This document shows positions 47,960 through 58,804 of a stretch of 64,000 nucleotides of DNA, piece after piece. Below the pieces are notes generated by a model. It saw nothing but the letters and a program-made list of their open reading frames with translations, did not search any database and was not told where the DNA came from. The number at the start of each line of letters is the position of its first letter. Positions within the stretch are counted from its first letter, which is position 1. The stretch covers positions 13,826,001-13,890,000 of the forward strand of contig OU342635.1 of NCBI GenBank assembly GCA_910589415.1, written 5' to 3'. The translations under genes were made by a program, and so were the position numbers. The stretch is from Malachius bipustulatus. Lineage: Eukaryota; Arthropoda; Insecta; Coleoptera; Melyridae.

Positions 47960-50900
47960 CAAGGTTTTACGTTATGACTGACGTGATCTGAAGGTAAATT
48001 CGAAGTACTCATACTTTGGAATTTTACTTACCTTTTATTTGACAGCAAGTCGGCTTTAAAAGTTCCGTGAATTTCCCGAAAACTATAGCGGCTAAAAAAA
48101 AAAAAAAAAACACCGTGGATAAGCTCATAAAACACTCGAAATTCTGAGACTATCCGCGATTTACGAGCATGCGTGTTTCACATTTTCACCTATAAAGTGA
48201 GTTTCTGGAAATATATGCTGTGCGTGGAAATAAAGTAAAATAGGGATTTCGGGATAAAAAAAAGGATGCCTGTACTTACTTTTAAACCATAACCACGATC
48301 TGGTGCCATGTTCGTCAGCTGGAGTGTGTGATGCTTGAATCAACTATTATTGTCTTTGCGAATTCACTACGATATTAATTGAGTGCGAGGAATGAGTTAA
48401 AATTGCTTGATTCAAGGAAGTCGTATCTTGAATCTTCCTGCACTGCGTCCTGCTAAAGGCAGGAGGCAGGATGTTCTGTTGCTGTCGTTTCCTCGCTTTC
48501 CGGTTCGGTTTCAGGTGTTGTGAATAGAAACCGCACAACAGGACAGGTAATAAGGGCAGGATTGAACGGAAATTTAAATTTAAATATAAAAATAGTAAAA
48601 TAAAAAGTAGGATGCCAAATTATGTGGGAGGGGGATACGTAAAACTCAAAATTATTATTTGAAAGTTCGTAAAAGTCTGGATTTTTCTTTTTTGTTTCGT
48701 TGCCTTTTTATAAGATTAGTATTTAAAAGTCTTCTCCCTAGTGCTAGCTAGCAAAAACTGTTTTACATGGTCTGTCCAGAAAACATCTGGGTAGCTTAAA
48801 TTAATGACCTCTCATCCTCTAATAATATTTTATGATCAATCGAGTCTTTCAGTTTTTTATCACCTACGCAACAAGTTTAAAGGCAGGTTGCTTGCCGAAT
48901 GTTCCTTAACTACAAGTATTTAGAAATACGCTTGTGTTATTTATATACGCATTATGATACGCATTTATAATACCTACGCGTTATATAATAGAAATTATAA
49001 TCTAAAATTGGATTTATAGATTATTATTGAAGAGGACACTCAGAACTTTAATGATATTCAAAAGTTTTCAAAATAATATGAAAATCGAGAAATTTTTTTT
49101 GACAGACGGATATTTAGATAAACAATACCTATCTAAACTATTCATTAAAGCCTTAAAAACCCGCTAAAACCCCGTAGGTATAATAAAAATTTTCAAATAC
49201 TGACGGGTTGAAATAATTCGACCCATTCCTGCCCCGGCAGTTGATTGGTTGGATGAACAATTTCCCAATAAATAAATAGGACCGGCAGTCACAGGACCTG
49301 TTTTGAAGTCCCTCGATATCCCGACCTAAACATGAGTCGATTGCTTTTACTGGGGATTCGGGTCATATAAATCCCTTTGGACTAGTGTAGTACCGGCCTA
49401 TCAAACTCCACTTCCAGACCAAGATGCATTAGGTAGTGTTTAGAATAAATTATTCTGCGTTTACCGCTTTCCAAGCTGTTAACCCAGACATGCTGCCGGG
49501 ATGCTAAAATAATATTATACCTATGTATGTGCCTTGAAATTTTGAAGGAATATTATTTTAAAGCCTATACTTTAAGATTCTGTGTCTATGATTAAAATGA
49601 TTATTATTAAAAATTAATTATTAGAGATTATTAGAGATTAATTTTATTTTGTTAAACAGAAAACAAATCTTGTAACTAAATGAAATTAGTATTCTTGTAT
49701 TACTGAAACTGTAATATTTGCTCAGCGTGCATGAACATAACTCGTAAGTTATGTGTGCACTTGCATGTAAATTGTCAAGTCTTTTCACAACTATTGTCAC
49801 GTAATCGCTTTTAAATTGTAATCACAACTATTACTTTACGAACGAGCGATGAAAAAGTTTCATAGGTACGAGTAAATTGAAATATTCTTTCCTATGATCA
49901 TTTCTTTTTTAGAAAAAACTAAAAAAACTTAAACTTCTGATCGCATTTTATCCACTATCATGCTCAATTGAAAACTATAGCACACTACGGTGTATTACTA
50001 GGTGTATTTACAGGGTGACGTTTTTAAAAGTTGTAACTGCGACGATGTCTTTAATACAAAAAAAAATGTAATGCAAAAAAATCATTTGGGTAATAGGGAG
50101 GGTGAACGAAAATGACTCCCTCCATCAACCCTTTAACCTCCTTCTTCTTCTTACAATACCATCCACAATATTTGGGTGTAGGCTATCTCTCACGTATATG
50201 TCTGTGGTAGGCAAGTTATCAGGTCAACAAAGGTCTATCGGCTACCGGACAAACGCGCTATCGCACTACCGCTACACATTTTCCACGAATCCATCTTGCA
50301 CTTCTTAGAATAACAATTGTAATTTTCGCTGTTTCTAGTCCACCATGATTACAATTTATTGATCAAAATTTAGATAAGATTTTAAATACCCGATTCTACC
50401 GTTTTTGAAAAGGCTACCTGCTAAAATTGAAATCGAGTATGATGACCGAAGTAGAACCTGCGAGCTGTGGTGTTACAGATACTGAGGGTTCCTTGTACAA
50501 CGAGAGTTAGCAATAGAGGGAGTACTCGGGGAAATGTGTGAAGAGAGGCACTGTGAAAGTGTGAAAAACCGCTTATTTGTCAACTGCTTTGGAATTGATG
50601 AGATGAGTTGACCCGGCTGATGGTGAAGAGAAAACTGAAAAGAAGAGCCAAGAATAAAAAGAAAAAGCTGTCGTAGTATCGGAATATAAAAACATGGACT
50701 GGTCGCTAAACTTCTAATTAATTATTAGAATTTCACGAAGTATGAAAGTATTTTGGGGATGGCTCTGAAACTTAATTATTAACGACCGTTAAATAACTTT
50801 GATTTCTATTGCTTATGCTAAGAGTCAAGCTTCCCTTATTAGATACAACGAATATAATTCAAATTACTGGCTCATTTTTGTGGCACTCGAACAAACTCAC

Positions 50901-51370
50901 CGTCGTGTTGCGTAGGAATGCATAAATGGAACTCTAAACTAAATACTTTAAATTAATTATTATAATAAATCTTTCAATCGTCTTTAAGCCCAACTATATT
51001 ATTTAAAAGCAAATTACTAGTTAGCCGAGCGGCATCCCTTCTACAAACGGATCTTTTCAAGGTTTATTGTTATTAGGTGTGTATCGATTGGGGTGTAGAA
51101 TTACGCCATTATCCTTAATTAAGATACAAAGTACCTCCAGAGCATGCAGGTAATCTTGCCTTCATTAAGATGAGACTCCTTTATGTGTATCCTGCGATCG
51201 ATCACTGTCCGGGTAACAACCCAGTGTGGTGGCAGAGGGCCAGGAGGGCCTGACACATCACATCGCACAAGGTGTCGTATACGTACAGAGAAATTGTCTC
51301 GGGAGAGAATCATGCCCTCAACGGGGCATAAATGGAATATTGCGTTTATGGTATATATATATTCGTTTGA
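47960..51370. other. AT-rich DNA with GC-rich islands, no gene
   Basis: No gene is recognised. An A-run lies at about 48095-48110. 49200-49440 and 51170-51330 are GC-rich islands and may be conserved non-coding DNA. TTTACAGGGTGACG at 50008 is another lone transposon-like terminus. A 10-bp unit TTAGAGATTA repeats near 49620-49640. Confidence 0.45.
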
Positions 51371-54300
51371 AATTACAAATTGCAGTCTTACGATACATGT
51401 TGTTTAGTTTATTAAATTACATATGATTGGTTTCGTCGATCATGGGGAAAAGAACGATCTGTAGGATATTCTGATGCGATGTTGACATCATGGTGAAGCA
51501 TTTGCTTTGAGAGATATAGTCTAGGGAAAACCCCATTAAAAAAACCTAGACACACCATCCTGTTGAGATTGGTTTGAAGTATTCCAATCATTTTGCCCTT
51601 TTGAGGTTATCTGGCTGTTAATGTAGATTTTGTTTACAAGAGCTTCAAATTCTGTAACCAGTCTATTGTTTCGGTGGAAATTTTATGAATTGCTTGAAAA
51701 CCTCCAGAAAATTTGGTTAAAGGACATTCATTGACAATGTGATTGATGGATTCTTCAGGATGTCCGCAAATACAGGAAGCGCTTGGTATTAAATTCCATT
51801 TATGTAACATTGAATTACATCTACCGTGTCCTGTTCTTAAGCGATTTACTTGTACCCAGACTTTCCTTTTTATTTCAAAACCGTTGACTACTGATGAAGG
51901 ATCTTCGATTAAAGTGTTGTTGAATAAAGAAACACTTCTATTTCGCCAATCATTTCTCCATTCATCTTCAATTTTAAATGGTCGATCCAGGTATGTTTCT
52001 AGCCACACAGGTCTTCTTGATTTTAATCTCGTTGTTGGAAGATTATTCAGGTCCGATGTTATTGAAAAATCATCTGGAAATGTTCGGTATTTATTCATGA
52101 TTTTATGTGTTGCTTGTTGTCTTCGGAGATTAGATGGAGCAATATTTGACAAAACAGGTAACCAAGGGATCGGAGTTGAGGAAATTGTTCCAGTAATAAT
52201 TCGTAATGTTTGGTTCAGTTGAATATCCACTTTTGATTGATGTACACTGTTGAGCCATACGGGTGCACAATATTCCGCTGTTGAATAAACAAGTGCAAGA
52301 GCTGATGTGCGAATTGTTTTTGCATTGGCTCCCCAAGTTGTTCCAGCAAGTTTGTATAGAATATTATTTCTTGTTTTTAATTTTTGTTTCACTTTTTCTA
52401 AGTGTTGATTATAGGTTAAAGATATATCCAAAGTCACACCAAGATATTTTGGATTGAAATTATGATTCAGTGACGATCCGTTGAAAGTTATATTTAGCTT
52501 TTTAGATTTTTGGTGGTTATTGAGATGGAAACATGTAACTTCTGTTTTTGAAGAGTTTAAGCAAAGACGCCATTTCTTAAAGTAATCATTCATGATTTTC
52601 AAATCAGAGCACAGCGTTTCTTCTAATAAATTAAATTCGCTGTTTTGGTAAGTTAAAATAATGTCATCGGCATATATGAATTTTCTAGATTTGGTTGCAG
52701 GCAAATCACTAATGTAAATATTGAATAGCAGTGGAGATAAAACAGAACCTTGTGGGAGACCATTATTTAAGATTCTGTATTTACTGCTCTTTTCGTTTAC
52801 GAAAACTTTTATTTTTCGGTCTGATAGCATATTTTCCAATAGATTCATAATCGTCTTACAACCAATGGTTTTATATAATTTATGTAAGAGACCTTCTTTC
52901 CACACAGTGTCGTATGCTGCAGATAGATCTAGGAAGACTGCTCCTGTTTTTAATTTTCTTTGAAAGCCACATTCAATGTGGGTTGTCAACGCCAAAACTT
53001 GGTCACATGTATTTCTGTTTGGCCGAAATCCACCTTGTTCAATAAGTAATTTTTCATCAACAATTGGTAATAGACGATTGTATAAAAGTTTTTCCAGTAC
53101 TTTATAAGTGATACTAAGCAAAGCAATAGGTCTGTAGCTTGAAGAGTCATCATTTGGTTTCCCAGGCTTTAGAATTGCGCTAATTTTTGCTTTTTTGAAA
53201 TCTTCAGGTAGTCGACCTGAAACCAGAATGTTATTAAAAAAAGAAAGTAGCCATTTTAATGAAAAACTCCCCAGATTTTTTAAGAATTCAGTTAAAATAC
53301 CATCGAAACCAGGTGATTTTCGATTTTTCATGGAATTTATTGCTGCTTTAAGTTCTTTTAATTCAAATGGTTTAGACAATGTGTCAGAATTAATGGCATT
53401 TTTTCTTTGTTTTCTTAATTTATTTTTAATGTTTTTCTGTTCTTCTTTGGATACTAAAACAGAATTAGAAACTTTCACTATTCTAGAAGAAATAGAATTA
53501 GGTGAAATATTATATTTTTGCTGTTTTATTTGATTAGTAGTTCCTAATTTGCTAAGTAGGTTCCAACTGCTTCTACTAGAATGAGTGAAATTCATGTTTT
53601 CCATTAAAGTATTCCATTTTTCTTTCCGTGAATTGTTCAGACAATTCAAAATTGTATTTGCTGCTTCTGTAGTGGGAGCTTTTTTATATGATTCATAGAT
53701 TTCCTGAGTTTCTTTGGTCCAACAAGGAATATATTGTTGTCGAAATCCTCTAGGTATTGTTCTTTTAGCTGTTGCTTTGATAATACCTACAAATCTAGAA
53801 TAGTTATTATAAGTGGGCTTAATCCATCTTATGTTATTGTCTATTTGAGTTCTAAATTCTTTCCAGTTTGCTTTGCCAAAATTCCATCTTGGTTTTTGTA
53901 ATGAATTAATATATTCAATACGAATTCCTGTTCTAATTAACGTCGGCTTGTGTTGGCTATGTGGAAAGTGTTGTAATACTTCCTTGATAATAGGTAATGG
54001 TATATCATCATTGTCTTTAGATATTATGCATAAATCTGGGTTATAATTTTTACGCCATCTAGAAGAATAAAAACTTTTTTTATCTTTCGGATTATATTTC
54101 AAATGATAATTATTTCTCTCAATCCAGTTGGACAAAGCAATGCCATTTCGGTCGTTGAAATCATAACCCCAAGAATTATGATGACAATTAAAATCTCCTG
54201 CATAAATAACTGGGTGTCCATAAACTATAGGAAAATCTTCTGGCCATTGAACTTTTGGAGGTTTATATAAATTACAAATGAAAGTATCTGAAACTTTTAT

Positions 54301-54800
54301 GACAATTATAAATATACCTTCATAAATATTATTATATATGATTTCAGGATTGTGAATATTTTCCTTAACATAAGTAGCACATCCGTGTATTGCACTGTTT
54401 AATGATTCAACAAGTGTATAACTTGGAATAACACCTCGAGATAAAATTTGTTCATTAGAATTTGTGTGCGTTTCTTGAAGAAGTATTATATCTACATTTT
54501 TATCATTGCAAATTTTAGATAAAAAGTGGCACTTATCTTTAGATATTCCTTCAATGTTTAGTTGTAATATGGTCAAATTCGAGCCAAGTGTCAATTCTTT
54601 AGAGCTGCATGACTGGGAGTATTCCAAGGAATCGGTCCAGTCTTCACAGTGACGATCTTTGTGGATTTTGTTGTTGTTTAATCCATGATGGGCTCTAGTA
54701 TTCAAGCTATCGTCTGCCATCAATATTATTCACTAATTTCTTTGAAAAAAGTAAATATTTAGGAGAGTTTTATTTTTATATGTGATCAATGTCAGTTTGA
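51371..54800 (-). mobile_element. Non-LTR retrotransposon containing the intact ORF (ends uncertain)
   Basis: The element must cover the ORF at 51634-54723 plus untranslated flanks. No poly-A tail (poly-T on the plus strand) or target duplication could be seen on the left; a short TA microsatellite at 51352-51360 is a possible 3' end. On the right, nothing marks the 5' end before the mariner relic at 55.18 kb. The bounds given are approximate. Confidence 0.5.
51634..54723 (-). CDS. Non-LTR retrotransposon endonuclease-reverse transcriptase, intact
   Basis: A 1029-codon frame without stops encodes the ORF2-type polyprotein of a Jockey/CR1-like non-LTR retrotransposon. Residues 48-265 are an APE-like endonuclease: LQLNIEG (54-60), QETH with catalytic Glu84, GDFN (176-179) and NPDL (228-231). 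The closing SDH motif reads SQH (256-258), so the usual Asp is Gln. Reverse transcriptase spans about 450-770: KSPGFDGI (469-476), LDLSAAYDTVW with Asp599, GLPQGSVLSP (655-664) and YADD (684-687). The tail has CxCx8Hx4C (Cys984, Cys986, His995, Cys1000). There is no RNase H domain and no ORF1 upstream to 55.1 kb. The start chosen is the first of two Met codons. Intactness and AT-rich codon use suggest recent activity. The protein nicks target DNA and primes reverse transcription there. Confidence 0.92.
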   Translation of the reverse strand: MMADDSLNTRAHHGLNNNKIHKDRHCEDWTDSLEYSQSCSSKELTLGSNLTILQLNIEGISKDKCHFLSKICNDKNVDIILLQETHTNSNEQILSRGVIPSYTLVESLNSAIHGCATYVKENIHNPEIIYNNIYEGIFIIVIKVSDTFICNLYKPPKVQWPEDFPIVYGHPVIYAGDFNCHHNSWGYDFNDRNGIALSNWIERNNYHLKYNPKDKKSFYSSRWRKNYNPDLCIISKDNDDIPLPIIKEVLQHFPHSQHKPTLIRTGIRIEYINSLQKPRWNFGKANWKEFRTQIDNNIRWIKPTYNNYSRFVGIIKATAKRTIPRGFRQQYIPCWTKETQEIYESYKKAPTTEAANTILNCLNNSRKEKWNTLMENMNFTHSSRSSWNLLSKLGTTNQIKQQKYNISPNSISSRIVKVSNSVLVSKEEQKNIKNKLRKQRKNAINSDTLSKPFELKELKAAINSMKNRKSPGFDGILTEFLKNLGSFSLKWLLSFFNNILVSGRLPEDFKKAKISAILKPGKPNDDSSSYRPIALLSITYKVLEKLLYNRLLPIVDEKLLIEQGGFRPNRNTCDQVLALTTHIECGFQRKLKTGAVFLDLSAAYDTVWKEGLLHKLYKTIGCKTIMNLLENMLSDRKIKVFVNEKSSKYRILNNGLPQGSVLSPLLFNIYISDLPATKSRKFIYADDIILTYQNSEFNLLEETLCSDLKIMNDYFKKWRLCLNSSKTEVTCFHLNNHQKSKKLNITFNGSSLNHNFNPKYLGVTLDISLTYNQHLEKVKQKLKTRNNILYKLAGTTWGANAKTIRTSALALVYSTAEYCAPVWLNSVHQSKVDIQLNQTLRIITGTISSTPIPWLPVLSNIAPSNLRRQQATHKIMNKYRTFPDDFSITSDLNNLPTTRLKSRRPVWLETYLDRPFKIEDEWRNDWRNRSVSLFNNTLIEDPSSVVNGFEIKRKVWVQVNRLRTGHGRCNSMLHKWNLIPSASCICGHPEESINHIVNECPLTKFSGGFQAIHKISTETIDWLQNLKLL

Positions 54801-54804
54801 CATC

Positions 54805-55175
54805 AACACTGGTGAATACATGTATTGCATTGTGTGTACTATGTATGTAAGAAAATATAGGTCGCTCATATGAACTTACGTACTCTTTACGTGCTTTATA
54901 AGAGAATATATACGTTATAAAAACTCAAAAATAAGAGAGGAAATATTGATTCATAGGATTTTTTTAAATAAAATAGCACCGTTTGTTAATAATATAATGC
55001 AGCCACATAATAGTTGTCTGATATACTTTCTTAAACATCATACTGACTATTGATATGTAAACAAGAAAATTTTGTAACAGCTCCCCATTCCCTTGAAGAG
55101 TGTAGTTCACTCTCAGGGTAATTTTTTAAATTTTACAAATTTCGACGGAAGGGGAAAATGTGTAGGTACAGGCAT
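54805..55175. other. AT-rich spacer between retrotransposon and mariner relic
   Basis: No gene or repeat is recognised. Confidence 0.5.
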
Positions 55176-55179
55176 AAAC

Positions 55180-55675
55180 ATGTCAGCTCCATCAATAGTT
55201 TGCACCAAGGAAGAACAACGAGCGGTCGTTGGTCGGAAGAAAATCATCGTAGACTTTCTGCATTAGCAGAGGAATAGTGTCTTCTCACGTACAAGTATTT
55301 TTTTGCGGATCTATGAATTCAAAAAGTGACTTGAGAAGTGTGACCTAATAAGAGGAAGTAGGATGCCCATCAACGCGAGGGCACGAGAGAGCATAAGATT
55401 TAACAAGTTCAAGAAAGAGATGCGAGCGAGGATGCGAGTTACTATCAATGACGTATCTTCTTTGAACAGTAGCTTTGGTTCGACCTAGCAAGGTAAGAGT
55501 GATTTCTTCCACAATCTAAGGGTCCGACGTATCAAATTATCCACCATGAATTTCGTATCTGTAAAGTTTCTGCGCAGTGGGTACCGAGGAGACAGCTTAC
55601 TGAGGAACTGAAGCTTAAACTTGTTGACGTCTGCGAACGTTTACCTGACGAAACACTGTCTCTACGATGCATTTC
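55180..55675 (+). pseudogene. Mariner transposase N-terminal relic
   Basis: From ATG at 55180, shifting plus-strand frames give APSIVCTKEEQRAVV (55186-55230), ENHRRLSA (about 55245), NSVFSRTSIFLRIYEFKK (about 55275-55330), MRVTINDVSS (about 55432-55461) and then, in one 44-codon run from 55542, FRICKVSAQWVPRRQLTEEL. These blocks are the helix-turn-helix DNA-binding half of a SETMAR/mariner-type transposase in the correct order. Frameshifts and at least one stop break it and the DD(34)D catalytic half is absent. The relic ends where an inverted copy of the N-terminus begins. Confidence 0.8.
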
Positions 55676-55786
55676 AGTCCCTTTCACCCCTTTCGACCAA
55701 AGAAAGCAGATAAACGCTCGTTGATCTTCCTTGGTGCAAACAACTATTGACGGAGCTGGCATGATTGTGTTTGTTGTCACTGACAA
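55661..55786 (-). pseudogene. Inverted second copy of the mariner transposase N-terminus
   Basis: Minus-strand translation from 55786 reads APSIVVCTKEDQRAFICFLW then SKGVKGTEMHRR, the same first helix region as the plus-strand copy at 55180 and better preserved past residue 20. Its homology ends near 55661, at the 3' limit of the plus-strand relic. The two N-termini therefore lie in opposite orientation about 0.5 kb apart, the result of a rearrangement or of two converging insertions. Confidence 0.75.
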
Positions 55787-55854
55787 AATACAACTGACTG
55801 GTTTGGGATGAAAAACCGTACCTAACTTTTTTTAATAGTGGACTAAAGAAATTT

Positions 55855-55950
55855 TTTGGCTGGACAAACATAGGCAAATCGTGGACAAACAAATGCCGTT
55901 TGCATTTTATAAAAATTCTCACTTAAGGGTGCCAACTTCACTGAGCTTGG
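55855..55950. repeat. Diverged copy of the repeat at 26.2-26.5 kb
   Basis: AAATCGTGGACAAAC, a TTTATAAAAATTC word and the ending GGGTGCCAACTTCACTGAGC occur in the same order as at 26280-26470. Conceptual minus-strand peptides of the two copies share FVHDL and FVQPK. This is a dispersed repeat with no evidence of coding function. Confidence 0.7.
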
Positions 55951-55954
55951 TAAA

Positions 55955-57555
55955 TTTGTGTACTCGATTCCAATCTTTACTCCATCACTGCATATTTTGC
56001 AAGCTTTCTGTTAGGTTACGAATTCTTTTTTGTACTAAGATATCTGAGATTTAAGCTATTGCATTCTGCAGTTAATACTCTTTATAGTAAAGATGAAAAC
56101 AACTTTAAGATCCCTATATCCTGATCAGACTACCTTCTTAACACATATCGCATAAAGTAAACGCTTACTAATACCTATTTATATTCGATAAGCACTGAGG
56201 AGATCCTCAGAATCCGCTTCTAATCTCTAAATTCGACTTAGGTAAACACACAGTTATTATTCTTTGCCGTGATTCTCAAAGCATCGAGGCTTGATATCAC
56301 GTTAACATTCTGTCGCTAATCTGCGCCGAAGTACTAGGAGATGGGGGAGGCAGATATGAGGGCTGCGGCGTTAATCCACCCCCGGGTCCCGCTATCTCAC
56401 CTGGCGCGGTTCCGGGACCGGGAGCGGCGCCTTATCGCCGGCGGTGAGAGAGCCGGCACCTGACAGGATACAGTCGTAGTCAGAGTATCGGGTTCACGCT
56501 TCATTAGTGCCCCCTTTACCGAGTCCCGGCATTCGAGTTCGTGATCCATGCCAGGGGAACAGCCGTTCACTCTATACAGGGTGATACAATTACTGTATTC
56601 GTTTAATAATTGAATAATAGTTGTTGCTTAAATTATCGGTGGTAATAAGCTCAAATAGAAATTTCAAGAGCCCCTGGGTTAATGAAAGAAACAACTAATT
56701 TATTTAGATTTAAAAACACATAATAATAATATATTAACGAGAACATATTTCTCGCTTTGAACTGGAGCTAAATGCGACTGCTTCCAGAGCTTTTCAGCCT
56801 GATATTTGAATCAAAAAAAAAAAATCAGAAGATATAAGAACTATAGAATGAATTGCAGCGATGAATTTTCCTAATATACAGATCTGAGCTAAAGGTTTTA
56901 AAATGTTTTTAGTTACAAGAAATCAAATAATATAATAGAAAAATCTTTAATTAAATAAAATATAATATCTTGAATAGATACGTATCCGAAGTATTTATTG
57001 CAGTTATCCCAATTTATGTGTAAGTAGGTGTGTAGTTACTTTCAATATATCACAAGTTGCTAGGTAGATACACCCCCTTTTAATTGAATTAGTTTTAGTT
57101 TAAATTGACTGTCGGTATACAAGAAAACTTTGAATGTAGGTCAAAAAGCAATGCTTTGAAAGGCAAGACGCGTGTGATCTGCAATCTGCATTTGGATGCT
57201 GAAGGGTTTGGTGCAGTGTAACGTCGTTAAAGGTTTTATTCTTTAATTAGCTCCATTTAATATTATTAAATAAGATATCATTGTCTAAATCCTTGCTATT
57301 AAGGTTCCGAAAATATGAATTTTGAACTAACATCGCCACCTGTTGCCGAGTGGTAAAACTAACTAAACTAGGCAAGTTCAAGATCCCTACCTTGTAGTAC
57401 AATCTGTAACTTCTTTCTCCTACAATCTTCCTTTTCGATTAACTAGAAACACAGATGTCGCTGTGATGTAGTTTAGGAAGATGAACTAACACCCTTTTGA
57501 GTTGCGCAAAAGGATTGGTCCTTTTCGCGAGTCTGGAACAGGCTCGGCCATCTTC
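55955..57555. other. Unique DNA with GC-rich island and lone terminus
   Basis: No gene is recognised. 56330-56570 is a strongly GC-rich island (CCGGG, GGCGCC, CCGGCGG words), followed directly by TATACAGGGTG at 56573-56583. It is a good candidate for conserved non-coding DNA. At 57343 a word like a tRNA A box is followed 33 bases later by a B-box-like GTTCAAGATCC, too close for a real tRNA. Confidence 0.45.
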
Positions 57556-57560
57556 CATTC

Positions 57561-58580
57561 TTGGTGCTTGAAGCGACCAGTCGCACCCCTACCTTTTCTC
57601 TTTATCTAAGGACCGATTATTATATCGGTTCTTTTCTACCTACCCTATCAATCGGGGCACTATCTTATTTCGTCGGAAAACCTATCTACGGAGTTGAACC
57701 CCACCTGTCTTCACAGACGCCATATTGGTTTTCATACTTTCTACGTCCGAATATCTGCTTTTATGGAAGGAATCTCCTACATTATCTGAAGGTTTTGCTG
57801 CTACCTGCCCCTGAATACTGGATCTCATCATTCGGAGCCTCATATTTTCATCTTTCATCTAACCTCGAAGGACGACCACGCTACCAGAGTTAGGCACGTG
57901 TTCCCACGGGACACGACACCGTCCACCAGTCTTTCTGCCACCCCAGAGGGAGACCACGGTCTCTTATCCTGAGATTTCGTCCAGGGCCCCGCTCTCCAGT
58001 CTCAGCACGACATTCCAAGGAAGGCAAAATGTCGTATCAGTAAGCAAAGTGTGACATAACCTTTTATTGCTCAGAGTGATATCAGAGAAATCTATTAGGA
58101 GTTTTGTGTATTTTTATTGCCTTATCTTGTCGAGAGATCGACATTTTATTAATTAAAACTTATATTAATAATAACTATGAAATACCTGATATACAATTAT
58201 TACCATTATTATTCAAGTAATGCTTGAAATGAATTTGTCACTTTTTATGTGAAGGTAAAATAGATCTATTTTCTCTATCAGTTAAACTGTTAAATGAGAT
58301 ATTTTGCAATTAACTTCATGATCAATTAATTAGTAATTTCATAACCATAGAATTTCAATAAGTTATTTTGTAAACAGAATTCATAAATATACTTTTCATT
58401 AAAAGATCAACTTTATTATTCAGTAGGTAGATACTACAGTAGTTAGAAATAGTAAACATCTCATAACCTGAGTGAATTTTGATGCCTTTATAGTTCAGGT
58501 TATTTTAGATCAATTATTCAAAAAACCATAAGGCACTGGCATCCCATTATCTTTTATCTTAGAGGAAATTAAACTGTACC
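57561..58580. other. Unassigned stretch upstream of the Ty3/Gypsy element
   Basis: A 110-codon plus-strand frame at 57561-57893 matches nothing known. The stretch 57540-58040 is less AT-rich than its surroundings. It could belong to the 5' LTR or leader of the Ty3/Gypsy element, but with the 3' LTR outside the window the ends cannot be compared. Confidence 0.35.
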
Positions 58581-58589
58581 GCTTTAGGC

Positions 58590-58800
58590 TGCTGATGTTA
58601 CCACAGTCGCACGAAATCTGGGTGAGATTTTGGTGCATTAATTAATACTTCGGCCCAACGAAGGTAAGTCGGCAATTATTTCAACAACGATCGAATTTTA
58701 ATTGGCCAAGAATCATTTTTAATTGGCCCAGAGCCTAATCTAATTAGCCCGACCGCAGCAATTGGCACTCCCCGGTGTGGAACGATTACTTCTTTGGATT
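58590..58800. promoter_or_regulatory. Homeodomain-type site cluster
   Basis: TTTTAATTGGCC occurs twice (58696-58707 and 58717-58728), with TTAATTAAT near 58639, CTAATTAGCC near 58740 and GCAATTGGC at 58758. Dense TAATT cores with repeated flanks in a moderately GC-rich island resemble an insect enhancer. Inference only. Confidence 0.3.
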
Positions 58801-58804
58801 AGAA

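Noticed and set aside
51743..53533. Several plus-strand frames of 64-159 codons
   Set aside because: They are antisense to the intact reverse transcriptase ORF and carry no domains.
57343..57386. tRNA or tRNA-derived SINE (A-box-like and B-box-like words)
   Set aside because: Box spacing is about 33 bases instead of about 44 and no acceptor stem or anticodon arm can be drawn.
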